From the NCBI GenBank assembly GCA_036674765.1, contig JARVKI010000005.1:558001-622000 (forward strand): a stretch of 64,000 nucleotides of DNA, written 5' to 3'. The notes under the pieces are model-generated. The model did not search any database, was not told where the DNA came from, and worked only from the letters and a program-made list of their open reading frames with translations. The stretch comes from Seiridium cupressi. Taxonomy: Eukaryota > Ascomycota > Sordariomycetes > Amphisphaeriales > Sporocadaceae. The position numbers and the translations under genes are program-made. Below, one piece after another: positions 10,967 through 23,200 of this stretch (position 1 is the first letter of the stretch; every line of letters begins with the position of its first letter).

Positions 10967-13357
10967 ATGGACAGAGATTGTATATCTCGTCTATCGGAGT
11001 GCTGTTTTGGAGGGTCACATTGTTGATATAGTAAAGGTCCCAGTTGAAACGTTACTATTTCTGTGCCCACATCCACCACAGCCCGCAGAGATCTCCCTGT
11101 CGCCGATTATCAGAGAAGTGGATGCTTATAGAAGGTCGGGTTATTAAATCGGACGAACCATTAGAGCGTGCAGATCGATCGGGGAGATAGCATTGACGTT
11201 TCATGCAGTTTGTGTATAAAAATAAAGATGTGCCGGGCGTTGCGACAGGCATGCTGCTTCGCCACTAAATATGCAGAATCCCTTGCTAGGCGCACCGGAT
11301 GCGATGTGACATCGAGACACAAGTTATCGAACATGACAACTTTTGTTCTTTCGCCATAGATGATGTGAAACAGTTCAATTCATGAATATCTGCAGGCTTT
11401 GTATGCAGGGAGGATCCTATATGCGGCTCAACCACCGCAGCGCAGATTACTATATGCGATCACTTGCATATGGTCTATCATCAAAACAGCAATTTTTAGA
11501 AGACAATCGGAAACGAACGGAGAGAAACCGGCCGCACTTGACATTTTGTTGTCGTGCGATTGTCGAGCCACCTGTCGTGCACTGAATAGTGAATAAACTG
11601 AATACATATGTAGACTGACTACCCCATCATCCACATCTGCCTGCCTCCTTCTCCTCCTATGCTACCGCATGAGAGCTCGAAGGTTATCCCGACAATCAAT
11701 ACATCTCATGTGGCTGTGCGTCCCTCTTCATCTGTGGGCTGGGTTCCCGAAGTGTGCATCTTCTACATCATGCGCTCCTTATCGGTAGTGCCTTGCAGAC
11801 GGTAAGGCGTTCCTCCAGCCTCCTTCGGTGGACTCGTTCGCCTTTCCTACTTCCTAAAGCGGCACCATATCGACGCTGGTTCGCTCTTCCCGAGCCAACG
11901 TCAACCCTGACCTTGATGCCATGGGATTCATGAGAATAGCAATAGATGTGGGACTCGCCTTGGCCGTCCAAGCCATATTCCAGCTGGCATGGTAGTGACG
12001 AGTGAGGCGATTCTCTCAAAGGGTCATAATGTAGAGAGCGATCCGTCTCAGTCCCTTGCATATGCAATCATGGTACTGCGAGCATGGATACACGTAGGCA
12101 GAGGGATCATCACCACAATACTGTAGCCGTAGAATATGTCAATAATTTATCCGTGGAAGTGTTAAACCGGAAGTACAGGGACTTCTAAAGACGTCGAGCA
12201 GACAGATCGTTTCCTCGAGGCAGCCTCATGGATAACGAAACATTTCGCGCTATCTTGCTTTCGTCAACAGAGGCCGAGCCGCATTCTGGATCTGCACCAG
12301 GATTGTGTCCTCCTTATCCGAGGTTCAGATCAACAGATATGACCTGATTCATAGAGAGGCTACCTATCATGATTCCAAGCCACGAAACGCGCTTAATATC
12401 CCTTCTGCAGCGATGTTCGGTTCGCGAATCGACGATGCAACGAGGCAGTGCATATTTAGCGCGAGGAGACCAGCAAGATTGCCCAATTTGGATAATGAGA
12501 AGTCCGCTAGCGATGACAGCTGTGCATTCCCCTACCACTGGTAATTAAACGTCATGCACGCTATCGAACGGCTATACTTGCTGTTTCTCTTCTTCAGACG
12601 TCCTGATGTCTATTCATCGTGAATCTGGAGAGACGACATCTTCCCTCAGGGGTAATTTGAGTTGTCATATCTGGTGCTGCGTGTGGGCTATATCGGGAAA
12701 CCCGTTTCGCGCTGATTGGCTCGGGCGTCCCGTCAGGAAGGGGAACCTTGTGCTGGAGCATTAACACGGTGACATGTCGGAGGCTTGCACAAGGTCAACC
12801 TAGAGCCTCAAACCCCTCATAACAGGTAAGGCAAATAGAGTGTAGATAAATCCGAGGGCGCAGATTCAGGATGGGATATTGGCCGGGAACCGAACTACCA
12901 CCCTACCCACCATTTTTGTAGCATGTGAGACCACCTATGAGCCCGCTAGCTTCGGGGGTGGGCTTGCCGTCCGCTAGTGGAGACAGCCCACTAAACCGTG
13001 TTGATTTGCTGACCGAACGCGATCTGCCAAACCCACTAAACTGGGTGACTGGGCCCTAGAACACGGTCGGCACACCGGAGCAAAAGAGGGTGCGTGAGCA
13101 TGGGAGCGGCCGATCCTTGCATTGCCGTCCAATGCTACTTACACATCGAGCTGCATACAAAATGAGGCGGTGCCTTCGACCAGATGGCAACGTTGCCAGC
13201 AGCCAATTGGATACCCTGAAACCATTGTGGTGATCTGTCGACTCGTGCTATTTTGAGCACCTTCAAATATCCCGAGCCGCCTCCTACATGTGGGGAAAGG
13301 CAACGCCAGTTTTGGACGTCTTTCAACGCAACCTACGGCCATGTGTAGAGATTCAAG
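10967..13357. other. Gene-poor 2.4-kb intergenic stretch
   Basis: Short frames only, none with domain resemblance or sensible splice partners. The last few hundred bases before 13358 presumably hold the promoter of the transcription-factor gene. No RNA gene, tandem repeat or transposon was recognised. Confidence 0.35.
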
Positions 13358-15366
13358 ATGGGCTCGCCAACAACAACGGGAACCACTGGCTTCCAGTTCA
13401 TCACGTCTGTGAATACCATCAAGCGTGATGACGAAACTCGGAAGAGAGTGCGCTCCCACGCGCGACGGCAAAAGCTGCCAAATGAGCCGGCATCGAAGCA
13501 GCCGGCACAGAAGAGAGCATCTCAAAAGGAAAGGGTATCGAAGTTTCGGCTGAACAAGAGGCTTTCGGCCCCTACCAGTTTGCAAACGCCGCCAAAGTCG
13601 GCCTCGCCTCCGAGTGATCCGACACCCACGGATCGGTCACCAACCCGGTCAACACTGTCTGATTCTACGTTAGCAGACCCATCACCAACGACGTATGATG
13701 TGATTATCGACGAGATCAGGGTGGAGAAGCCGGATGTATGGAAAACTGATATGATCACCAACGAACTCGTTTTCACAGTGGCCGCCGAGCTTCCTTCATT
13801 CTCTGTTTTACCAATCCGCACGACGCCACTGACGGAGAAGTTGTTCAAATGGATGATATGTGTATGCCTTTCACCGCAGGAGAAGTTTGTGCAGAAATGG
13901 TTCGATCGATGCGGAGCACCGGCCTATTTCAACACATACCACTCCAGTTTTCTCGCTCTGGCCTTCTCTATGAACCCTCAGGGGAACTGGTTCGACTTTG
14001 TACGGACCTTTTCTAATTCTGGATTAATGCTTGGCTGACTTTCTTCCAGATAACGGTTGATCCGGCCATGACACATGGGTTCATGGGGCTGGTGGCAGCA
14101 ATGCATTGTGCCTTAGCCGAATGGGACGACATGACGACAATAGACTTCCATCGCTATGAAGCAGTAAAGTACATCAACGAAAGACTCAACCTCGAGGGCA
14201 GGGACGATGCCACCGTGTCAGATGGCGTCATCGTATCAGTGTCCCTCCTGGTTCATGTCGAAGCATTCATTGGCTCGCTGCCCGCCGCCAGAGCGCATCT
14301 GATGGGTTTGAGGAAGATGGTGGAGCTGCGCGGAGGAATACTCGACGGCTTTGGACACAGCACCATCCTCCAACGTGCTCTGACATGGGCAGACTTTGCT
14401 TATGCAACCGCTGCCCAGAGCCCGCTGTCTTTTCCGTTTATCCCCGGCCTAGCGTCTACACTGGACATACACAATCGATTTCTATCACGGTCTATGATGA
14501 TCAACACAATGTCAGCGAATCATGGGGGTGGATTGACTATTCGAAACCGAGAGACCATTGAGCTATTCGAGCTCCTCTATTCGACGTCCGTAGCAGTCAA
14601 CACATTTGATTTCGACAAGCTGGACAGCCTTCAAACGAAACGAGGGCAAATGAGCGACAGCGTATACATGGTCGAGTACAGGCTATGCACTCTTGAGGAC
14701 GCGATTCGTTTGCGGGCAAGTATAGTGCCATCACTTTCACCAAACGGAGTATCCGACAATCAAGCCTTGATGAACTACAACCATCCCACCGACCTGTCGG
14801 ACGCGTTGGTTTATGCTAGTCACCTGTACCTGCATATGGCATTAAGGGGACAACCACCGCAAGCGAAGGGTCACAGGCTACTTGTAGAGGCATTAATGTC
14901 AAGCCTCTACCACGTAGTAATCAGCCTTAACCTATTGTCGGATACATGGCCAACTGCGACCGAGTATCCGCCAACCCAATCCCTGGAGTATTCGGTGGTC
15001 GACAGGTCCTTAAACGAGCGTTGGCTAAATCCAAACGGGGAGTACCATGCCGGGTCTTCGGATAGTACGCCTGATTCCTCGAGGGAGGAGACGAGGGACG
15101 AACTCCACGAGGACATACTTTTGTGGATACTTTTCGTGGGATCCTGTGCTCGGGTGCCACTATCTCATTCGTGGGATGGGTTTGGAACCATGACCGACTG
15201 TCGCAGTTTTTTCCTTAGCTCGCTGAGGAGATACTGCTTGACCCGAGGTATCTTGGATAGGGAAGTGTTGACCCTGAGATTGCGGGATATAGTCTGGCTA
15301 GACAGCTGGGGCGAGAAGCAACTCGAAATGATTTGGGCTCGCATTGGTACCGAACTGGGTATTTGA
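13358..15366 (+). CDS. Fungal-specific transcription factor domain protein without a Zn2Cys6 cluster
   Basis: 652 residues in two exons (13358-13999 and 14050-15366) split by a 50-nt phase-0 intron (GTACGG ... branch CTGAC ... CAG). The start FQFITSVN followed by KRDDETRKRVRSHARR is the hallmark opening of many fungal proteins with the PF11951-type (Fungal_trans_2) regulatory domain. After a Ser/Pro/Thr-rich linker (about 60-110), residues about 150-640 resemble that helical domain, including an AHLMGLRKMVELRGG motif. No CX2CX6C zinc cluster precedes it, so direct DNA binding is not evident. It could act as a cofactor or a degenerate regulator. The targets are unknown. Confidence 0.75.
14000..14049 (+). 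other. 50-nt intron in the transcription-factor gene
   Basis: GTACGG donor, CTGAC branch at 14034-14038 and a TTCCAG acceptor. It removes an in-frame TGA at 14036-14038 and joins WFDF to ITVDPAM in phase 0. Confidence 0.8.
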
Positions 15367-16144
15367 GGACACACTGTAACATTATCGCAACGGAGCAATA
15401 AGGGGCGGCAGAAGGGAGCGCATTTTGTGGGCATCTGGCGTCTAGGACAACTGTAACGATCATGGGTACAACAGGAGTTGGGAGAGCACTGGGGAGCACT
15501 GGGAAGGAACAGCGGCTAACTAGAGAGGCGTTTACATGTCCTAGGATTTCGGAGCCACGATAGCTACGATGGATTTTTACATGATGATATAAGCAGGATT
15601 CATCTCCTGGGTAGTGAAATTCACGTCTTGACTTGCGCGTATGAGAAGAATATGTGGATTTGTCCATGAAATCGGAAGAAGGAGATTGTCCTTAGGGGGC
15701 CGCAGGATGCTGACCAAAACGGCAGCGAAAAGCTGAAAGTAACCACATGCCTGCGTCACTGGCTTTCTAGTGTTTCTCAATAGTGGGCCGGCAGCGAAAA
15801 AGCCACCTACCAGAGCGGGCGTTGATCCGGACCTAAGACGGACCCAGAGGCCCAAGGAACATTTCTCATCTCCCTTCGAGAAAAAAAGCCGATAAGAAAA
15901 AATTTCGAGGGGCAGCCGCAGCCGTCAGATAAGCGGCGCTGCCACATCGGATTTCTGGCAACTCTGGCGGCAGGATTTCAAACTCTTCTGCTCACAATTC
16001 ATTTTTCTGCGCCCTGGCTTACAGGCGATTTTTGGGCGATTGCTGGTTGTATCTCCGATACACAGCGCGGGTCTTCAATAAGGCTCAACTTTGCCCCTGA
16101 ATTTATTTCTGCTTTCCCTTCTTTCCTCGCATTATCTGCCCGCG
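15367..16144. promoter_or_regulatory. Promoter and leader region of elongation factor 3
   Basis: No genes. The 60-70 bases before the ATG at 16145 are strongly pyrimidine-rich (CTGCTTTCCCTTCTTTCC), a common feature of highly expressed fungal genes. The open frame extends back to a TTG at 16091 but has no ATG there. Exact promoter elements cannot be assigned by eye. Confidence 0.4.
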
Positions 16145-19100
16145 ATGCCTCACCCAGTATCGCCGCCGATAATGATCACTAAGTCGGGGCTGACCCCTCC
16201 CCCGCCATTCGTCGAACTCCTCGAGAGCATCTTCAACGCAAAGACATCCGACGAGTCGATCCAGCGCGCATACGCCCTCTGCGATGAGCTCTTGTCCACT
16301 GTCGGCTACCAGGGTCTCACCGACTACGGTGTCCTAGCCAGGGTCAGGGCCGGCGCAGCCAACAAGAAGAGTGGCCTCGAGCGAGAGTCCGCCCAGAACC
16401 TGCTTGGTGCGCTCTTCGAAAGGATCGCCGCAAAGCAGCGACTGAGCGAGGTCGCTTTCTTGCGCCGTCAAGATGGCATGATCGCCCCTGCCTTGGACGC
16501 CCTGTCCGACAAGGGCGCCGTCGTGCGCGATGCCGCCCAGTATGGCATCGATGCACTCTTCAGATCTTTGAGCGCCGAGGCCCTCGTGGTTGGTCTGCTG
16601 CCCGCTGTTGTTACCTATCTGTCAAAGAAGACCGGCAAGTGGCAGGGACGTGTTGGCGCCTTGAAGCTGTTGCAGAAGATGGCCGACAAAGCCAAGATGG
16701 AAATTGGCTCCACCAAGGAAGAAGCCCAAGAGAAGGACTTGCTCAGAGAAGCCATGGGCGCCAAGCTGGCCAGTCTTATCCCCATCGTGGAGGGAGACAT
16801 GCACGATCTCAAGTCCGAGGTCGAGAAGCAAGCCCTTGTAACCATGACCTCCCTTACCACCCTGCTTTCGAACGACGACGTGGCTCCCAGAATTCCTCTC
16901 CTCATCGAGACGATGCACCACCCCTCAACCCAGACCCTCCAGAAGGCCATCCACGCCCTTTCGCAGACCACCTTCGTCGCTATTGTGACATCTCCCGTGC
17001 TGGCGCTCCTCACTCCTTTCTTGGAGCGTACGCTAAACAACCCCTCCACAACCCAGGAAGTGCTCCGACAGAGTGTGGTCATCACTGAAAACTTGACAAA
17101 GCTGGTGCACGATCCCATCGAGGCTCGTACCTTCTTGCCCAAACTGCAACCTGGTGTCAAGAGTGTCCTCGGTCGTGCTTCTCTTCCCGAAGTTCGTGAA
17201 CTTGCACAACGTGCTCTCGATGTTATGGACAAGGCCATGGGTAACGAGAACGCTGTGGTGGAGAAAATCAGCGCAGATGATGTATGGAACGTTGTCCAAG
17301 GCGAAATCAAGAAGGCTGTTGGTGGTCTCGACATCCTCGCCGAGGACGAGCGCGTCTATCTCTGCGAAATGGTGGCCGAGGACGTCAACCATCGTCATAT
17401 TTCCCGCATTGAGGACAGACTGTCACCTTACTTGAAAGATGCAATGAAGTCTGAGCCCAGTGAGCCAGTTGGCGTCGCGGTCCAGCATTTCTATCTCGAG
17501 GAAGACCAACGCAAGTTTGGTGTACCGGAGAAGGAAGACGATGGCGAAATTGAAATCGTCAACGCCGATTTCTCTCTTGCCTATGGAGGCATGCTTCTGC
17601 TCTCGCACACCAACCTACGCCTCCTCAAGGGTCACCGTTATGGTCTCTGTGGCCGCAACGGCGCTGGCAAGTCTACACTCATGAAGAGCATCGCCAATGG
17701 CAAGCTGGAGGGATTCCCCTCTCAAGATGTTCTGCGGACCTGCTATGTCGAGCATAACCAGGGCGAGGATGCCGAGATTACCATTTTGGACTTTATGGTG
17801 AAGGACCCTACCATTGCTTCCGAAGGTCGTGAGCGCATCTCCGAGGTCTTGGCCGAGTTTGGTTTTACTGCAGGTCCCGAAGGTAAACAGTCTCAGCAGG
17901 TCGGCTCTCTGTCTGGAGGTTGGAAGATGAAGCTCGCCTTGGCGCGAGCTATGCTGCAGCGTGCGGATGTTCTCCTGCTGGACGAACCTACCAATCATTT
18001 GGATGTTGCCAACATTGCATGGTTGGAGAATTACCTCAAGACTCATACCGACATTACCAGTTTGATCGTTTCTCACGACTCGGGCTTTTTGGATAATGTT
18101 TGCACCGATATCTACCACTACGAACCGGGCAAGAAGCTTGGCCACTTCAAGGGCAACCTCAATGATTTCGTCAAGGTGCGGCCGGAAGCCAAGGCTTATT
18201 ACGAGCTTGCAGCGACCACTGTGCAATTCAAGTTCCCGCCACCAGGAATTCTGAGTGGTGTCAAATCGCAGACAGCCGCAATCATCCGCATGACTGGCTG
18301 TTCTTACCAGTATCCTGGCGCGTCCAAGGTCCAGCTTGCCGACGTTTCCTGCAGACTTACTCTTTCCTCCAGAATCGCGGTCATCGGCCCCAACGGCGCG
18401 GGCAAGTCCACCCTCATCAAGATGTTGACAGGCGAGACAATTCCCACTGTCGGTCGCGTCGAGAAGCACCCTAACTTGCGTATTGGCTATATCAAACAAC
18501 ATGCTCTAGAGCACGTTGAAATGCATCTTGAAAAGACTCCGAACCAGTATCTGCAATGGAGATATGCCAACGGTGATGACCGAGAAGTTTTCTTGAAGCA
18601 GACCCGTATCCTTTCGGACAAGGACAAGGAACAGATGGAGAAGCGCGTTGATCTTGGCGATGGCAAGGGTGAGAGGCAAATCGAAGCCCTGGTCGGTAGG
18701 CAAAAGTGGAAGAAGTCTTTCCAATACGAAGTGTAAGCATTTCTAGAATATCCCTTCTGTGAAGACAAAACTAACATGCCTGCTATTAGGAAATGGAGAT
18801 TCAGACTTCCGAAGGAAAACTCACAGGTCTCGCGTGAGACTCTGTTGGAATGGGGATTTGACAAGCTGATCCAGGAGTTCGACGATCATGAGGCGTCTCG
18901 TGAAGGTCTCGGTTACCGTGAGCTTCAGCCGAAGGTCATCTCCAAGCATTTCGAGGACCTCGGACTGGATCCAGAGATTGCGAATCACAACGAGATTGGT
19001 TCCTTGTCAGGTGGTCAAAAGGTCAAGGTCGTCATTGCAGGTGCCATGTGGAACAACCCTCATTTGCTTGTGCTGGATGAACCTACCAATTTCTTGGATC

Positions 19101-19507
19101 GTGACTCTATGGGTGGTCTCGCTGTGGCTATCCGCACTTTCAAGGGCGGTGTGGTTATGATTTCCCACAACGAAGAATTTGTCGGGGCTCTGTCCAACGA
19201 GCAGTGGCATGTGAATGATGGCAAGATGGTCATCAAAGCTTCCAACATGCTTTCCCTGGAGGAATCGCGTCCAGGCTCCGGACTGACCAGCGCTGTGGCC
19301 AGTACCGCAGCCAGCAGTGTTGTCAGTAGCGCAGTCAACAGCGGTGCTGAAGATAATTCGCCATTGAAGTTCCGCGGCAGGAAGAAGAAGAAGAAGACCA
19401 AGAAGGAGTTGAAGGAGCAGGAAGTGAGGAGACGTTTGAGACACATTGAGTGGCTCAACAGCCCGAAGGGCACTCCCCACCCCGCGGATACTGATGACGA
19501 GGAATAA
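16145..19507 (+). CDS. TEF3: Translation elongation factor 3 (ABC-F ATPase)
   Basis: Fungus-specific, ribosome-bound ATPase that releases deacylated tRNA from the E site during elongation. 1101 residues, near the usual 1050. Order: N-terminal HEAT repeats (about 90-400), first ABC domain with GRNGAGKST (about 503), LSGGWKMK (about 589) and LLLDEPTNHLD (about 610); second ABC domain with GPNGAGKST (about 747), a chromodomain-like insert ending SFQYEVKWRFRLPKEN, then LSGGQKVKVVIAGAMW (about 934) and LVLDEPTNFLD. The C-terminus is highly basic (KKKKKTKKELKEQEVRRRLR), as in yeast. One 57-nt intron (18733-18789) lies inside the chromodomain insert. Start ATG 16145 (MPHPVSPP); the next in-frame ATG, eight codons on, cannot be excluded. 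Cytoplasmic, essential in yeast. Confidence 0.95.
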
Positions 19508-20238
19508 GGGGTTGGATAGGAAGCGGGACTCGATGGAAAAATGATATGTGATGATGACGAACTGGACTCGATGCGACAGTTCTGATGCATAATTCTGGCT
19601 TTGAAAGCGAGTGCTTTGGGATTTAGACGAAACCGCATCCACGATAGACCGACATTGCCTCTATGTACAGGGATGGGGCAAGGCAGGGTATAGAGGCGTT
19701 GTAATGACACATTTAGACGCGAGGCGCAATGCAATTGTTTTAGATCGTCTCATACCGACTGTAATTGCTGTGAATAATACGTGAATCTTAGTGCCAGTTG
19801 TGAACCGGTAGGTAACTGATAAACTTTTCGTTATTAGTATCGAGTTTTTAAATGGCGCCCAGGATTAGCTTCAGGAATATATGCCAGCATAAATTAATAT
19901 ATTAATCTACAATGTAGAGATGGTACAACATGAATGGTAAATGGTGGTTAAACTAATGTACTGGCTAAAGTCAGTTTTGAAGGGAGTCCGGGCTGCCACT
20001 TACTGCTGATTACTGGCACTAGCTGGGCCCCAATGCCAAGTCTCCATAAAACAGATCAGGTCACCGGTTTGCTGCCTCAGGTAGCCCGGGGTAAGACTCC
20101 GCCGGCGTTTAGCAACATCCATCATGATTCGGTCGATGGCCCATTCACCACCGCTCACTTTAAAGCAACCTGAACCAATCTTCAATAAACTTCTCTTTTC
20201 CATATCCCCATGGTTTTCAGATTCAAAAGCCACTCATC
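19508..20238. other. Intergenic DNA between TEF3 and the 1649-residue unknown
   Basis: Holds the TEF3 3' end and the promoter of the next gene, both in the same direction. An AT-rich patch lies around 19850-19930 (AATTAATATATTAATC). No coding signal. Confidence 0.4.
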
Positions 20239-23200
20239 ATGGCGGCACCTCCACTAGATAACAAGATTATTCGCAGCAGCGCCCCGCCAGAGCTAGCTCG
20301 GTACCTGCAAACACAGCTCAAGTCCAGTCACTGGAAAACAATTTCGGATCACCTCGTTGTCTCAGTCGCTACAGGGTCTATTCCTCCAGACGTGTTCCAA
20401 GTGTGGCTAGGCGTCTGTAAAAGTGCAGACGCCATTGTCGCTGCCCTTCGTCAGGATGTGTCCGTCCTCGCCCGCCATGTCGCTATTCGCCGGTTTGGGA
20501 AATGGCTGAGAGGAGGTGCAGATTTCTCAGCTATCTGGACAGCCGTGGGCCAAGTCAAAGGTTTGGTGGATTTGATGGCAGCATTCAGCGTAGACCATGT
20601 CGGTGTGCTGTGCCAGACCATCTCGTTCTCATGCAGGGCTACTGGTGCCGTAACACAGCGTCAACAGGCTATGTCCGAGCTATATGATACATTGCACGGG
20701 AAGGGAGAGGTCCCAAATCCTGATGCACGCCCTCTGGAGTCTTTCTACAAGCAGCTCTTGCCTGCATGCACTGCCGAGACTGCGCTGGCCCACACCAAGG
20801 ATCGCACACCTGGACGCAAGGCCTTGGATGTGCACAGGGCAGCCTACGAGGCGAGGGCCATGCGCGAACTATTTCCCATTGAAGGAAAACCAAAGACGGT
20901 CGCGGACTTCACCACGCTCTTCGAGAAAAATCACCAATTTGCCTACAGTGTACTCAAGCGCATAGCCACTGATCGGGCGGCTTTGGAGTTCAACGGGGGT
21001 GTTCTCCTGCGGCATGTTGTCTTACCACTCCTGCGGCATCTAACTCGAGCTCGCAATCAGACAGCTACAGACCCTGTTCTAAGTCTGACACTCAAGTGCG
21101 CACAGCTTGAACCTAGGGTTGCTGAAAGCCTATCCTTTGACAAGCAAGATGTGCTGTTCTACGCCATCCAGCACTGGAAGCGGTCTCACAATCGGGAGAA
21201 GGCAGAGGAACTGTTGACAGGTCTCATTGCTGCCGTTCCGCGGGAGGCTATCGTTCCTTTCCCGGCCATGGCATCCTTGGTTCGAACGGTGAACCCCATC
21301 CTAAGATGGTCTCTTCTACATCTGTTCTTACTCCACGCCAAACGGTACACCATCGACATCAACGCCGAGACGGATGAGGACAATAAAAAGCTCGCAGACT
21401 TGGGTAGCGTTTGGACGGTTGAATTGTTCATGTATTTGCACGCGCCTGCGGCCCTGAGATTGTTCTTGCGGCTTGCAAAGGCTCGCCCGGATGGCAAGTT
21501 CATCTCACGGGGATATTACAGCGGCGAATATAAAGTTGTCACTTCCACCGCTGTTGGTGACTGGGAGGTAGACTCGGACATCATTGCAGCTCATCTCCAG
21601 TCACGGTTGGCCGCAGTTCTTGACGAGAAGTCGGAGTGGTTTACGCGAGCAAAGAAATTCGTATTTGAGCGGAGGAATAAAGCGTCAAACACACGGGAGT
21701 CGGAGGAGCGCGCTGAATGGGCGGAGTCTGCCTTCAAGCTCTCTATTGCAACCGGTTCACTTAACCTCTATGCCGATACTCTCTTATGGGCTCGTCGCTT
21801 TAACCGTGACCACCATACGGTCAAAAATCTGTATCACTCATCCATAATGCACACTGAGGAGGGTTTGGATCTACTTAGTGCACTCCCAACACAGAAGAAC
21901 AAGCAGCGCGTACTGTTGTTGGAAGATATCAAGGCCGGCGTGATCAAGAGCAACGAAATCATGTTTGCATTGCTAGAGACAGCGGCTATGGGCATCCAGG
22001 AGCCCTGGTTCAGTCAATCAGATTGGAACTCCGTACGAAACCTACCGGCGAAAATTATAGGCAGACGCCTGCAACGGTTCCAGGCAATTCAAGACAAGCG
22101 TGGCTTCTCTGATGAAGAAATTTCCAACGCCATCTGGGAGCCTACCATCGACTTCTTGATTAAGACAGAGAAATTCTGCCTGGAAGAGCCAAATGGCCGA
22201 CTTGCTCTGGATAATATTCACGGCACTCTCGGAGACTGGCGTGTTGCCGTATTGCCAACGACATCTGCATGCACATTCTTGGATAGGTTAGCGAAGCAGA
22301 GGGACGCACTTTGGACCGAGTTCCGTCCCACTGTCCACCCTGCTACAACGACTCTCCGAAATCAATGGCCAAAAGGTTTGCCGGTGCAGGCTCTCTGCCC
22401 GGAAATAGACTTGCTTCGTCCCGGGCTGCCTTCCATGCCTTTTCTCGAGGCCCGTTGCGAGCGTGTTGTCTTTTCCGACAAATCAGTTCTTGACGCAGTG
22501 CCAGATGATAAAGAGACTCAAGATGCAATTGGTCCGTTTGTGGACCATTATGCATACGCCTTCCGTATCTACTTTCTGGGCGCCAAGCAGGGAGAAGACC
22601 GAATTGACCGGCTACGGAAAGCTTGGGCACATGCTACAACAGTCCTTACTGGGACACGAATGTCAGCAGCTCAGGCTATTGATTTCTGGAAAGCCGAAAT
22701 TATTAGTGCGTGCCCCTTCGAACACAACTTGGAAGATGATCTAGACCGCTTGAACCTTGCCCCCAAACGCAAAAGCACATTGCCGCAACTACCTAAATCG
22801 GGAGATGATGGTAGCCCAGCTGAGTGGGATCCATGGCCAACGTCCAAAGCCTCACGGGAGTCTCCAAAACATTTGCATCGAACGTGCCTAGACTCTATGC
22901 TCGGGTCAATCTCAGGTTATTATGGTGCGCCCAAGACCGTCAACGGTCCATTCTACAAGAGGCGGTCGCAAATGCCGAGTCAGCAGCTATCACATTTCTG
23001 GAGCATCCACAAATACGAAACTGATCTTTCAGGACCAGCAAAGGACGCATTGATCGCTGCTGGTATTAGTTACATCAACACCAAGTATGGTTCTGATTCT
23101 TCACTGTTCCTAAAGCACTTTCCTTCCGAGGATGACGTGCGATATCCTGCTCTGTACCTAGACGAGGATTTCTTAGAGAAGCAGAAGACAAGGGGCGCAA

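Noticed and set aside
17615..18502. A 295-codon minus-strand open frame inside elongation factor 3
   Set aside because: It is a shadow of the highly biased codon usage of TEF3 on the opposite strand.
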